64,000 bases of DNA. It comes from Anastatus disparis. Lineage: Eukaryota; Arthropoda; Insecta; Hymenoptera; Eupelmidae. Under the pieces are notes generated by a model. The model worked only from the letters and a program-made list of their open reading frames with translations, made no database searches and had not been told where the DNA came from. How positions within the stretch are numbered: position 1 is the stretch's first letter; every line of letters starts with the position of its first letter. The stretch is from assembly GCA_017163975.1 (NCBI GenBank), contig JAFFSR010000347.1:6500001-6564000 (forward strand), in the 5' to 3' direction. The translations under genes and the position numbers were made by a program. Positions 46,549 through 57,713 of the stretch are shown piece after piece.

Positions 46549-46731
46549 TTAAATATGCTAATCAATAAAGCTGATTTTAAATTCAGGATCATCTTGTTTA
46601 GAAAATGTGAAATGGAGCTATATCCTGATAAAGATAATAAAGTATACGTATTAAGTGAAATAGAATCACCAATGGTGGCAATCGGTCTTAATTCTACTTT
46701 AAACATTAGAGGGTCGGTATTAGGTACTTAA
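46549..46731 (+). CDS. Small ORF, possible second exon-like fragment
   Basis: The tail of this 72-codon frame (CEMELYPDKDNKVYVLSEIE then SPMVAIGLNSTLNI) has a balanced, protein-like composition unlike chance ORFs in such DNA, and AG dinucleotides at about 46589 and 46602 could be acceptors. I do not recognise the family. It lies 300 bases after the dynein exon, on the same strand, but does not look like dynein. Confidence 0.25.
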   Translation, partial: LNMLINKADFKFRIILFRKCEMELYPDKDNKVYVLSEIESPMVAIGLNSTLNIRGSVLGT

Positions 46732-46799
46732 AACCACTTGAAGAAAATGTTCTTTGAAAAAACCATAAATCGTATCATGGGTTGGTTACAATAATATAG

Positions 46800-46927
46800 T
46801 ATATTTCGATACTAGTGCGTGAAAGTGATTTCTTCCTCGTGTGGCGGTTTGCGCCCGAGTGAAGCGAGGGTGAAAAGGTCACACGAGGAAGAAATCACTT
46901 TCTCGCAAAAGTATCGAACTGTATTTT
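46800..46927. repeat. Hairpin H2, relative of H1
   Basis: GAAAGTGATTTCTTCCTCGTGTG (46820-46842) pairs perfectly with CACACGAGGAAGAAATCACTTTC (46880-46902), and outer bases TTTCGATACT also pair. The apex GCGCCCGAGTGAAGCGAGGGTGA resembles that of H1 at 24904. No coding. Confidence 0.88.
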
Positions 46928-47254
46928 TCGACACGTGTAAGAAGCTTAATTTTCGCACGTGTCACTTTGTGAATCGTGTGCGAAATTGAGCTTCGCGTAC
47001 GGAGTGTTAAAAAAAATTAGCAGATTCGATTGTGGTCCCATTCTGAAACCACATAGTTCTCTATGTACGTAGATTTTCAATAATATCAATAGAGTAACTA
47101 TGCATTGTTATTCTGATAACTATGCTAAAACATGCTTCTGACAATCATGCTGAAATATGCTAATAAGTCGTTTTTTACAATATCTGTAGAGAAACCATGA
47201 GGTTGTAACATGGGTGGAACATTAGAAAACAATCAATAGCTGAATATCACAATT

Positions 47255-49062
47255 CACGGTGGTCCTCGATTAATTTTAACCGTGAAGTCTTTGCACCTCT
47301 GATTTTTCTTTTGGATATGATTCTAGATATATTTAGGATCAAATTCCAACAAAAACCAAAATTGAAGAATGAGCACTTTTTTATTTATTCAAATTTTAAT
47401 TTTCATACATAGTTTTTTATAATAAAAAATTTTTTTATTGATAATTTATGAAATCAATTTCTATGGCTTGTTTGAATAATATTTCGAATTACTTACATAT
47501 TTTAAACAAAAATTATTGTAAACATATTTTAAAAAATCTTAAGTTATGTAGCAATGTATGCAAAAAGTTGAAATTATTTTTCTCCGACATATTATCGTAA
47601 TGAAAACTATTGCAAGATATATGTACAACAAATACCTGAATACTTATTCATGAATCAAATAGTACATAAATATACACATTTACTTTTATGATTGAAATAT
47701 AATATATATATAGATGCACATACAAATAACATATACACAGTTTTTACTGAAGTTACATGCAGTGAATTATATTCACAGACTGCTCTTAATAATTTATCTG
47801 CATAATTAGAATTATTTTGCGATACTTTGTATTTAGTCCACGTTGCAGAAAAATCATGATGGACCGCTTCTATAGCATGTTCACTGTAAAAATCTAGGCC
47901 TCGATTATGTTCAATACTAAAGTCTTTTACATGGAAAAAAACTGCATGTACTTTTAGTGTTACCGAAATACCTAAAGATAGATAAGCATCTTTAAACGCA
48001 TCGATGAATTCAATAAATTTTGGATTAAAAGAAACAGTAAAGCAAGAGTTGACAACCACTTTAAACTTTTCAAAAACCTCAACATATTTTAAACAATTCA
48101 AATTACCATTGGATAGCAAGAAATCGATATTATTTAGTAATATTTTGCAACTGTTTCCTTTAAAAGAAGGAGTTCCGTAAGTTATTTTACGTTGAATACT
48201 ACAGTATTCTGCCAAATCATTGGCTTCCTTTTTAAGTTCTTTTAACATATGTAAATACACCGTACAGATTTCTTTTGCAAAATGGACACACTACTATTGG
48301 AAGACACATTTTACACTCATTTTGTTTATCATAAGTTGTAAATAGCTTAGTTATTTTAAGTTTTAAAGCCGGGGTTACGTTAACCATCAATTCACTTTTA
48401 TTAAAACAAAGCAAACAGATAACATGACGATTTTCCTCATGAGTACGCGCGTGGTTTTTAATAATATTTGGCGGCATGGTGTTAAATTCACTACTACAAA
48501 ACGACTGACTTCATTCATAAACATAAATAACATTGGAATTTTCAAAAATTCAATAAAACATTCGTGAATAGAAGCGATGATTATGCTTTGTTTACAAACA
48601 ATTTTCATCTCAACTGGAGCTACGTTGCTTTCTATATTTTCTTTTCGTATCTTATTCTTATAGAATATTAATACACTGTATTTTCTAATTATAATCACTT
48701 TAAAAACGCATCATTCGTTATAGTTTTTATCACTATCATGTTTTATAAAAAAAGATCTTCATTTTAACGTTACGCTTACATTGTTACATAATTAAAATTT
48801 TTTTTAAATATATAATGTTTGCTCAAAATATGTAAATAATTCATAATTTTATTTGGAAACGCGATTCTAGAAATTAATTTCATAAATTATCAATAAAAAA
48901 ATTAAAAAAAAAATATTTTTTAAATTGCATGAATAAAAAAGTGCTCATTCTTCGATTTTGGTTTTTGTTGGAATTTGATCCTAAATATATCTAGAATCAT
49001 ATCCAAAAGAAAAATCAGAGGTGCAAAGACTTCACGGTTAAAATTAATCGAGGACCACCGTG
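47255..49062 (-). mobile_element. 1.8-kb DNA transposon with about 260-bp terminal inverted repeats
   Basis: CACGGTGGTCCTCGATTAAT at the left is exactly inverted at the right end, and the arms (47255-47520; 48800-49062) stay paired over GCACCTCTGATTTTTCTTTTGGATATGAT and ATTGATAATTTATGAAAT. The interior encodes the two ends of a transposase-like protein on the minus strand. The right end abuts the 3' part of LINE C, so the element either inserted there or truncated it. No target duplication is evident. Confidence 0.82.
47655..48477 (-). pseudogene. Transposon-encoded protein: N-terminal zinc region fused to C-terminal region, middle deleted
   Basis: The frame from ATG 48477 (82 codons) has Cys pairs CLLCF, CKMCLP and CPFC that suggest a zinc-binding N-terminus. 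After a frameshift near 48250 a second frame (48260-47655) carries GTPSFKGNSCKILLNNIDFL, SLGISVTLKVHAVFFHVKDF and SEHAIEAVHHDFSATW, which match, from memory, the C-terminal part of a large repeat-encoded protein family of insects and cnidarians. The central part expected to hold the catalytic core is absent. Probably a nonautonomous derivative of a larger transposon, mobilised through its long inverted ends. Confidence 0.6.
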
Positions 49063-49069
49063 CAGAGCT

Positions 49070-51570
49070 ATACGGCCTCCTCTTAAACCTGCTGAGAGAT
49101 GGAAGATGTTTAATCTCAGTATGCAGAGAGTTCCTGAAATGCGCACCTTGAAAGTTGAAGGAATTTCTGCTAGTTTCAGTGCGCATGAAGGACACCGCTA
49201 ACTCCTTAATTTTTCCCCTAGTAACCGCCCTAGGTACACATATAGTGAAGAGACTTACTAGATGCTCCGGAATATTGATACGTACGATTTTGTACATAAG
49301 CACGCCAGGTCAAAAAATACAGTCTCCTCGAATCAATACGCAGCCAACCCAACGCGGTTCTATAAGGAGAAACATGAGCTCCCATTCTTACGCCAAATAC
49401 ATATCTCGTACACAAATTTTGCAGTCTTTGTATCCTTCTTCTTAACTTCTGAGTAGCATCAAGCAGAACCACTGAGCAGTAATCGAGATGTGGAAACATC
49501 AGGGCAGTTGCAAGTTGTTTACGCAGATCCTCCGTGGTGAACCGACGTAAAAACCGCAAAGCATATAACACTCTGTTAAATTTCCTTTTAACCATATTAA
49601 TGTGCCGCTCCCAAGAAAGCTTAGAGTCAAGCACAACATCAAGGCTCGTTATGGAGTCAGAAAAAGGAATGCCGAAACCATCACCAAGTCCTTAGCGCCC
49701 GAGCATAAAAAAAATTAATATAATGATTACTGCCAAAGACGATTATCTTAATCTCATCAGCATTTAAAGTGAAGAAAGCACCAACCGCCCACTTTGACAC
49801 CGCTTCGGCCGCCCTCTGAAGGATAAAAATATCCTCATCCACATTCTCACGAGGAACCTGCGTATAGATTTACAAGTCATCTACATACAGTAGGTGCTCA
49901 ACAGTACGAGAGTCAACAGCGTCACGCACGTTGTTAATGTAAAATCAAAACAACAAAGGCCCCAGTACTGAACCCTGTGGAACTCCTAGGTTGGTTGTTA
50001 GCCAACCTGATTCTTCTTGTAAGTGTGTCGAAACCATTTGTTTCCTCCCTGAAATATAGGAGTTTATCCACACGAGAGTGGCCCTGGAAAACCCCATCGA
50101 TCTAAGCCTTGCAAGTAATTTGAAGGGAGAGATCGTGTCGAATGCCTCACTGAAGTCAAAAAACAAAAAAAGTGTGACGAGTTTTTTGTGTAGACCTGAT
50201 CTTATGTCGTCTGTTAAATTAAGTATAGCTGTCTGCGTCAAATGATGTTTCCTAAAATCAGTCTGCATCGGATCAAGTATCTTATTTATAGCAATATACT
50301 CCTGCAATTGGTCGTGGGCAATCTTCTCGAGTACCTTTTTAAGAAAACACAGAATCGCAACAGGCCTAAAATCCTTGTGCGATTTAGGTGCAGAGCACTT
50401 TTTCAAAGGCACAATGCGTGCCTGCTTCCAAAGGCCAGGAAAGGCCCCTCGCGCAAAAGAGGAGTTGAACAGAGTCACAAGATACTCTCCAATGAACGGT
50501 AAAGCCTTAAGTATCACGCGGAATGCCATCCTCACCGCACGCCTGGGATGAGAAATGTGAAATCGCTAGAACAACATCATTTATATCAATTTGTTTAAAA
50601 GTGAAACCACTTTAGAAACATATTGCATATCATTTGTCCGTTTATATCTTCGAAAAACATCTCTCTTGCACTGCATCTGCGAAAACTCTTTATTTAATCA
50701 CGGAAGTTTATCATTTGTATATTTAAGTGTCTTCATTGGTGCTCGATTTTCTATAACTTCAGTTGAATTGTCACAAATGCAGCCAAGTGCAGACTCGAGG
50801 TCAACTATACCTTCTGTTAATGGTGTCCAATCATAGCCAGCCAATTTTTCTAATAATATGTTTTGACAAATATTTTTATAATTTCTATATTTAATGAATT
50901 TTTAATCTACAGTGCATGTATCATAGGCAATAGCAACGTCAATTCAATTGTGCTGACTATGAAAGTTTGCAGGCAAGTTACATGCGTCGAGTATGCAGTC
51001 ATTGTCATCCACAAGAATCAAGTCAATCTATGTGTGAGACGCCGGAGCGATATGCGTGGCACCGTACTGGACCAACTGAAGCGAAAGTTCTGCCGAAAGT
51101 TTCTTAAGAAACTTCGTATCACTGCCTTCTCGTAGGAGATTAGCATTCAGATCACCCATCATAATTTTATGTGAAAAATCACAGGACAAATCTCTTAAAA
51201 AGTCTAATAAATCATGGTTTTTAATAAATGAAATGGCAGGAGGACAATAAATGACAGAAACCAGCACAGGTTCAGTTCTTTAATAGAGCAGAAGATATAC
51301 TCTGGGACTTCAGGTTTATCACTGGTAGTATTGATAGTGGTATTTGATAAAGTTAATACATCACATTTTAAATTATCCCTAACATAAAGGGCAACCCCTC
51401 CTCCATAAAGGTTTCTGTCCTGCCGGAATATTTTAAACCCTTTGATTCGAATAACGTCATCAAAGACATTCGGTCCCAGCCAGGTTTCAGCCACTCCAAA
51501 CAAATCGTAAGAAAGGCCATCACATAGTAGTTCACGCATCTATTCAATGTGAGCTTTTATGGAGGTCACA
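49070..51570 (-). pseudogene. LINE C ORF2 fragments
   Basis: Endonuclease pieces at 51539-51028 (FGVAETWLGPNVFDD, GGGVALYVRDN, KPEVPEYIFC, MGDLNANLL) and RT at 50535-49945 (FFDFSEAFDT, GVPQGSVLGPLLF) and 49634-49070 (LDSKLSWERHINM, SSARW after SLSRFK) lie in different frames. A gap of about 370 bases relative to LINE B falls between endonuclease and RT (near 50610-50640). The YADD region near 49880 is damaged. The invariant GVPQG retains Pro where LINE B has Ser. Confidence 0.82.
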
Positions 51571-51826
51571 TTCAAAAAACTCGTCCGCAGTTTACCCTTT
51601 TTCCCTGTTCAACTCCTCGAAGTGACCCGGTGTAGTCTATTATCTAACTGTAGTTTATTATTTAACTTTTCCCTTTCAACATTACATTTTTTATTAGTTA
51701 TTAAACCAACGTCGTCATTGTTCAAGCATCCACTAATTACTTTAGATTTGTCATTATTAATATCCTTTCTTAAAATTATATTATTAGAACTGCACATTTT
51801 GTCTATATTATTTTTCGAAGCAAACG

Positions 51827-52255
51827 TATATGGGCAAATCTTTAAAACTTTTAATGTACTAGTGGCGAGTCATTTTGCAGCTGCTACTGGGTTGCCGCAT
51901 GATGCACAATATCTAAACTGGGTTCATACATTTTGTGCAATCCTGTGACTCTATTTCTAATGGATTTGATAAGTGTGCCACCAACGGCGCAGTAGATATT
52001 TCTATAAAACGTAAATTTTTATATATGAAAAATTACATAATTTTATGTATGTAAAAATTTACGTTTTATAGAAATATCTACTGTGCCGTTGATGGCACAC
52101 TTACCAAATCCATCAGAAATAGAATCACAGGAATGCCCAAAAGGTGTGAACCCAGTTTAGATAGTGTGCATCATGCGGCAACCCATAAGTAGTCGTAAAA
52201 AAACTTTTCAAAAGCATCACAAGAAAATTAAAAGTTTTGAAGATTTGCCCATATG
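51827..52255. mobile_element. Foldback element inside LINE C ORF1
   Basis: The left arm (TATATGGGCAAATCTTTAAAA, then TGGGTTGCCGCATGATGCACA, CTAAACTGGGTTCA, GATATTTCTATAAAACGTAAA) is inverted on the right, apex near 52030. The outermost 60 bases of the arms have drifted and differ by deletions. LINE B has LINE sequence where this element begins, so it is an insertion. ORFs across it are palindrome artefacts. Confidence 0.82.
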
Positions 52256-52299
52256 CTCTCTCCCCACTTATCCGTCTTGCCAGAAATCTACCATTTCTA

Positions 52300-53745
52300 T
52301 GCTACACAAATTTAATGCCTCTGTATTTAGCATATTTTTTAAGGTCTTTGAAGATTTTATATTTATCTTTTGGGAGATAATTATTAATAAATACATGATA
52401 ATGGTTTTTAATAAGAGATGAAGTAGCAAAACGAGAAAGATTAATATTTGCAGTTGAGGAATTTGTAATTTTTCTTTTTTAAATGTGTATTTGTTTCACC
52501 AAATTCGCCTTCCAGAGTCTAACCAGCAGTGAGATGAGACCCCTCAGACCGTCTCTGATAGCACTGTTTTTAGTGTCAGGTGATGTTAACACAACGACCG
52601 ATAATATGTGTGACGGTGATATGTTTGGAAGTATGGCACCAAGGATAGCAAATGCATAATCTTCTAGATGAACATTATCCGCTAAGCAGTCCAGTCCGCT
52701 AGAGATCACCAAGTAATCACCCCCGGCACCACAATCGTATTGTCCGTTTTGTGGCAATGTAGTGTGAGGGTCAGGTGTTTCAATTGTGATTGCTTTTACG
52801 CTCCTCCACACGCTCCAGCACGCTGAGATCAAAGACAATCAGCACCACGCATGCTACTCTTGACGCAAGATCAGAAAGATTCTTGTTCACTCCATTAAAT
52901 TAATTGACCAACATTAAATTTATATTATTTTAGAATTAAAATTTGTGTTGATCGTTTCACAATTTTTATTTAGAGTGGAGAACAATTGACCCTCCAAATT
53001 GCTGACTCAAGATTTTCATCCAGCTGTCAAGCCAGCATAGCTGTTAAATTTTTAATTAATTTATTTTAGCTGTCAAGTTTGTCTATTATATCTCGCAAGC
53101 CATCGCCAACACCCATGACACTACTCTCAATACCCGTAAGTTTATCGAGAGCACCCAGTACCAACTCAAGCTTACGAGACAAAGAGCCTTCCATTACAGA
53201 CAGAGCAGCATGGGCAGAAGAGAAGTCAACATGGTTATTTAAATTTTCATTATTATCATTTGTATTCCTAATTTTATTATTATTATTTTGAGTGAGGTAG
53301 TAAGGGCATCATGCGCAGTGCCACCTCCATCACGCATAACTAAAGCAGAATAAATACTTGAACTAGATTTCTTCTTCTCTACCACGCCGCTATCCTTCTG
53401 AGATGCCTTAGCTTTTGGTTGCCCCTGTATAGTGATGACCGGTGTTACTTGTGAGTCAGGCTTTGAAGGAGTAGATGAGCTGAGAGGCAACTTCTTTTGA
53501 TCCTTAAAGACGCTAAATATCTGATTGCTATTATTACCAGCGCCAAGTACGTGAACAGTGGAGGAGATGTTCTTATCTACTTTTGCCTGTACTCATTTTC
53601 TGCAAACGTAATTTGCGCTGCCTTTTGATTGTACTCGTGACATACACTTAGCATGACAGCGCTGGCGACAGGTGACGCAATCGTGTAACATATTTGCTCC
53701 ACGAATGTCTGATGTCGGTTGCTTACATATATAACAGCACTCCAT
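52300..53745 (-). pseudogene. LINE C ORF1 fragments
   Basis: The start is ATG 53745, directly before the PHD-type finger MECCYICKQPTSD and CVTCRQRCHAKCM. The Ser-rich middle lies in 53490-53239, a coiled-coil region around 53180-52850 is frameshifted, and VISSGLDC-type sequence at about 52710 matches LINE B. The FP25K-like block (YLPKDKYKIFKDLKKY) is at about 52390-52330; the foldback element then interrupts the frame right after it. Inactive. Confidence 0.78.
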
Positions 53746-53840
53746 AGTAGCGACCTGTTGCAGCAAATTCAAAAAGCTATGTTGTTGAGCGTTTACCAAC
53801 AAGTACTTGCCGTTTCCCTCCAAAAATGTATGTATGTATA

Positions 53841-55108
53841 TATGGGACGTTTCACGTCAACTCACCTAACAAAAAAATAGAATTCGTCGAAAATCTGTGG
53901 AAATGTTCTATTTGATACCCAAAATATACAAAAAAAATTTTAGAGGTCCAGGTCAAAGGGGTCAGGATTTAAACGTGATGAAATTTTTAGAATTTTCCTA
54001 ATTTTTTGCTAAATAAATATTTTTTCTTAAATGAATACTTTTTCTTGGAAATTATATGTAGAATTCACCTGAATTTTTGCAAATTATAATATACTGATTT
54101 TTATGCTTACTTGATCGATTTAAACATACTATTTATATCTAAAAATATATCTAAAAATCGAGCAGGTTAAATTGGCTTTTTAAAGTCTTATTTTTTTCGT
54201 TTTTTTCTGAGGAAAAAATATACGAAGCCTCCAGTTGGGCAGCCTTCTCAAAGTTACTTAATTGTGCAAAAAGTCTGAATAAATCGTTATTTTGGATCAA
54301 TGATGAGATTCGTGATTTTTTTTCTGAAAAAGTATTGATTTTTGGGACAAATGTATGAAAATGTTTTTTATTGGAAATTGTATGTAAAATGTATGTAAAT
54401 TTTTGTAACCATTATTTGCTAAACATCACAAATTATAAATGAAATTTTGAAATTTTAAAATTTATTTTTTGTTAAATTTTTAGTATATATGGTTCATAAT
54501 GTCTTCAATTACAATTTGTAAAAATATGTTCATATTCTACACATGATTTCCAATAAAAAATATTTTAATACATTTGTCCCAAAAATCAATACTTTTTCAA
54601 AAAAAAAATCACGAATCTCATCATTGATCCAAAATAACGATTTATTCAGACTTTTTTGCACAATTAAGTAACTTTGAGAAGGCTGCCCAACTGGGGGCTT
54701 CGTATATTTTTTCCTCATAAAAAAACGAAAAAAATAAGACTTTAAAAAGCCAATTCAACCTGCTCGATTTTTAGATATACTAAATAGTATGTTTAAATCG
54801 ATTAAGTAAGCATAAAAATCAGTATATTATAATTTGCAAAAATTCAGGTGAATTCTACATCTAATTTCCAAGAAAAAGTATTCTATTAAGTTTTAGCGAA
54901 AAATTGATAGTTTTTGAGGAAAAAATTCATTAAAATATTTATTTAGCAAAAAATTTGGAAAATTCGAAAAATTCCATCACGTTTAAATCCTGACCCCTTT
55001 GACCTGGACTTCTAAAATTTTTTTGTATATTTTGGGTATCAAATAGAACATTTTCTCAGATTTTCGACGAATTCTATTTTTTTGTCAGGTGAGTTGACGT
55101 GAAACGTC

Positions 55109-55114
<6 letters not shown>
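53841..55114. mobile_element. 1.27-kb foldback element in a TA tract
   Basis: TATGGGACGTTTCACGTCAA is perfectly inverted at GTTGACGTGAAACGTCCCATA, and the arms of about 600 bases remain above 90% alike (for example GTCAAAGGGGTCAGGATTTAAACG, AAGCCTCCAGTTGGGCAGCC), apex near 54450. It lies between TA-rich sequence on the left and a (TA)n tract on the right, so insertion at TA is likely. The minus ORF 54718-54530 is an artefact. Confidence 0.92.

Positions 55115-55158
<44 letters not shown>
55111..55158. repeat. (TA)n microsatellite
   Basis: Pure AT dinucleotides between the foldback element and the small MITE. Confidence 0.95.
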
Positions 55159-55160
<2 letters not shown>

Positions 55161-55162
55161 CA

Positions 55163-55394
55163 AACCGGTCTTTTGAATGCGCGGTACCCCGCGCTCGCCA
55201 GTACTCACCTCGAGTCGTATCCGGCGCACGTCAAGATGTGTGGCAGTCCCACATTATTACCCCCTTCCTTCCATTACCGTATGTATTATAGAAATTGGTC
55301 ATTTGAATGCGGCATTCAAAAAGCCGGTCCCGCGCTCTAAATATACAGGAGTCCATAGCAGTAAACTGTAGCGCGCATTCAAAAGACTGGTTTT
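55163..55394. mobile_element. Small MITE with 22-bp ends between TA tracts
   Basis: AAACCGGTCTTTTGAATGCGCG and its inverse CGCGCATTCAAAAGACTGGTTT delimit a 232-bp block of high G+C. Internally a second, related pair (TTGGTCATTTGAATGCGGC, GCATTCAAAAAGCCGGTC) sits at 55297-55336, so the element contains a repeated palindromic core. (TA)n flanks both sides, suggesting TA as target. Two ORFs here are non-coding shadows. Confidence 0.8.
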
Positions 55395-55413
55395 GCTTAC
55401 ATATACATATACT

Positions 55414-55418
<5 letters not shown>

Positions 55419-55466
<48 letters not shown>

Positions 55467-55486
55467 TATATATATATATATATAAA
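55419..55486. repeat. (TA)n microsatellite
   Basis: About 65 bases of TA with one GA interruption; overlapping ORFs of Tyr-Ile are artefacts. Confidence 0.95.
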
Positions 55487-55998
55487 TAACAGTCAGATAC
55501 TAACCTCAAAAAGTCCTCGGGTCTAAAAATTCACTATTACAGAGCAAGTACAGCATCAGTCCTCTCAGATTCAATACTGGTGCTGACTTGCATTAGGGCG
55601 CCTGCAAGTAACCTGTAACAAAAACGTCCGAAGGCAGTTTTGCGGCAGAAAAAAGACCAAAAACTATAGAGCGTTTCGAAGAACGTTAAGCGCTACTTAC
55701 GTGCCATGTAAGTAAATAATTTCGAAAATTTTCAAAGGTCAATGTGCATCTATATACTACTTTCGAGCAATAGGTTCACTGTCTAATTTACTTGATGATG
55801 AAATAATAAAATTATACTTTTGTGAATATATAAATCTTTCTTTCAATTTATAATATTTTTTTATGTACTTTATGTATTTTTGTTCACTTTTATTCACTAT
55901 AAAAATCAAAGTTATAAGCTGCTATAGAGTATTTTTCGTTATTATTGTATAAACGGCGAAATTTCGTACGAAAGTAATTCGATATATTGGATTAAAAA

Positions 55999-56151
55999 TG
56001 TCAGGTTCGTTGGCGAAGCGTTATAAAAAATCTATTCACGTACAAAATATAGAAATTGAAAAGCAAGAAAATAGAAATTGTATTAGTTATATTTCAGGAT
56101 GGTGACTTCGACTATTCTGATTCTGAATCAGATGATTTATTCCAGTAGAAT
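55999..56151 (+). other. Short coding-like piece before the 2.8-kb palindrome
   Basis: ATG 55999 opens a basic 36-codon frame (SGSLAKRYKKSIHV). An acceptor-like TTATATTTCAG (56087-56097) precedes an acidic piece, DGDFDYSDSESDDLFQ, ending in TAG. A basic head followed by an acidic tract is seen at the N-termini of some transposases, but I cannot assign it and see no good donor. The rest of 55500-55998 shows nothing recognisable. Confidence 0.25.
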
Positions 56152-56278
56152 AAGTCGAAATGCATAATGTAATTAGTAACAGGTGGACACTACAAAAAAT
56201 GGCTTTGTTGGATGATTAGAAATGAAATTCTTGAGAGACCCTAAAAATTTAAGCCGTCAGAAATTTGTAAACAATGAT

Positions 56279-56818
56279 TTAAGAGGAGGTAGGAACCATT
56301 TGTCGCTTGGCGGCGCTGCGGTCAGGTGAGAGAAAAATATAAAATATTTTTTATTCAGCGATTTATAATTTATCGAGACAGTTATATACTTCTAACGTTG
56401 TCAAAGGCACTAGCCATATATATGTAGAATAATTATTGATGATAATCTTATTTGAAAAGTCTAAGCTATTGTTATATAACGAAAAATGCAGTGCGAAGTA
56501 GAGCCGGCGTGAGCATGTGTATACTTCGTTCTTTACTATTACTTTTTCTGTCGCACTTAGGAAACATACCCATATGTTTACATCGGTTCTACCACGCGCC
56601 GCATTTTTCGTTTTATAATAATATTTTAGACTTTTCAAACAATATTAGCATCAATAATAATTCTACATATATATGGCTAGTGCCTTTGACAACGTTAGAA
56701 GTATATTATTGTCTCGATAAATTATAAATCGCTGAATAAAAAATATTTTCTATATTTCTCTCATCTGACCGCAGCACCACCCTGTATAGAGCGGCGAATG
56801 GTTACGACCCCCTCTTAA
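56279..56818. mobile_element. Foldback element F5, TTAA ends, inside the left arm
   Basis: TTAAGAGGAGGTAGGAACC is mirrored by GGTTACGACCCCCTCTTAA. Arms include TATAAATCGCTGAATAAAAA and GGCACTAGCCATATATATGTAGAATAATTATTG with inverses. The corresponding place in the uninterrupted right arm reads CAATGATTTAGGGTGC (inverted), giving an insertion-free reference. The two ORFs of 91 codons (one per strand) are mirror artefacts. Confidence 0.92.
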
Positions 56819-57320
56819 GGTGCAAAATTCGTAAAAATCACTGTTGTTTTTTTTTTAGGTAGCTTGAAATCGTTTGCGATTTAGTATATGAAAATTATAC
56901 GATTTGTAGGTGTTTCAAAGACGATTAATTTCAGACGTCAACGATCAAAACCGGTTGATAACTTTTATAAATAATGATGAACAAAAATCGAAAATTGCGA
57001 AATTTTCAAATATTTGTCATTTGATAAAAAAAGGATGTACATGTTTGTAATTCAACAAAAATGTGCCTTTTATTATCCTTAAGTTACCATAAAAATTTCA
57101 TCAAAAAATGTTAATTATTTTATGAGATATTCTATTTGTTTATTAAAAAGAGGGCAAATGTACGTTAAAAATTTCACCCGAAAACGTCATGGTAGAGACT
57201 TTATGATAATCATATCATATTTAAATATTAACGTAGATTTTATGAATTTGATGTGAAATCTTGTCCATTTCATTATTTTCAACCTAAATATGGCAAAAAT
57301 AAAAAAACAAAATTTTTTTC

Positions 57321-57713
57321 TTAAGAGCAGGCCGGATTCGCTGTCCTTGTCTAATTGACATTTTTGTTATTTACTCAAGTATTAATCGGTGTATCTGCAA
57401 ATTGAAGGTTAAGCGCAATAGATATTATTATTACAAATATTTATGCACAAGAAAAAAAAAATCTATCGCTTTGTTTTTGAGAAAAGTAAGGAACGCGAAA
57501 ATATTATAAACATAATCTTTTACTTCGGCGTTCCTTACTTTTCTCAAAAACAAATCGGTAGATTTTTTTTTTCTTGTGCATAGATATTCATAATAATAAT
57601 ATCTATTGCGATCAACCTTTATTTTGAAGATACACCGATTAATACTTGAGTAAATAACAAACAACTCAATTGTTACTCGGTCGGTATCAGGTTCTACTCC
57701 GGCCTGCCGTTAA
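57321..57713. mobile_element. Foldback element F6, near-identical copy of F2
   Basis: The same ends as F2 (TTAAGAGCAGGCCGGATTCG and GGCCTGCCGTTAA), same orientation and only a few differences over 392 bases although 25 kb away, indicating recent transposition. The giant palindrome's other arm reads AAAATTTTTTTCTTAATGG (inverted) at this point, again showing an original single TTAA. Confidence 0.93.

Larger units (their letters stand above)
49063..53830 (-). mobile_element. LINE C: decayed relative of LINE B
   Basis: The minus strand repeats the ORF1-ORF2 order of LINE B with many frameshifts. The 3' end is cut by the transposon at 47255-49062, a foldback element is inserted in ORF1 (51827-52255), and the 5' end adjoins the TA-tract foldback at 53841. 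Blocks are recognisable over the whole length, so it was full length when inserted. Confidence 0.85.

Noticed and set aside
56363..56727. Paired 91-codon ORFs on opposite strands with near-identical C-termini
   Set aside because: They are mirror images created by the F5 palindrome.
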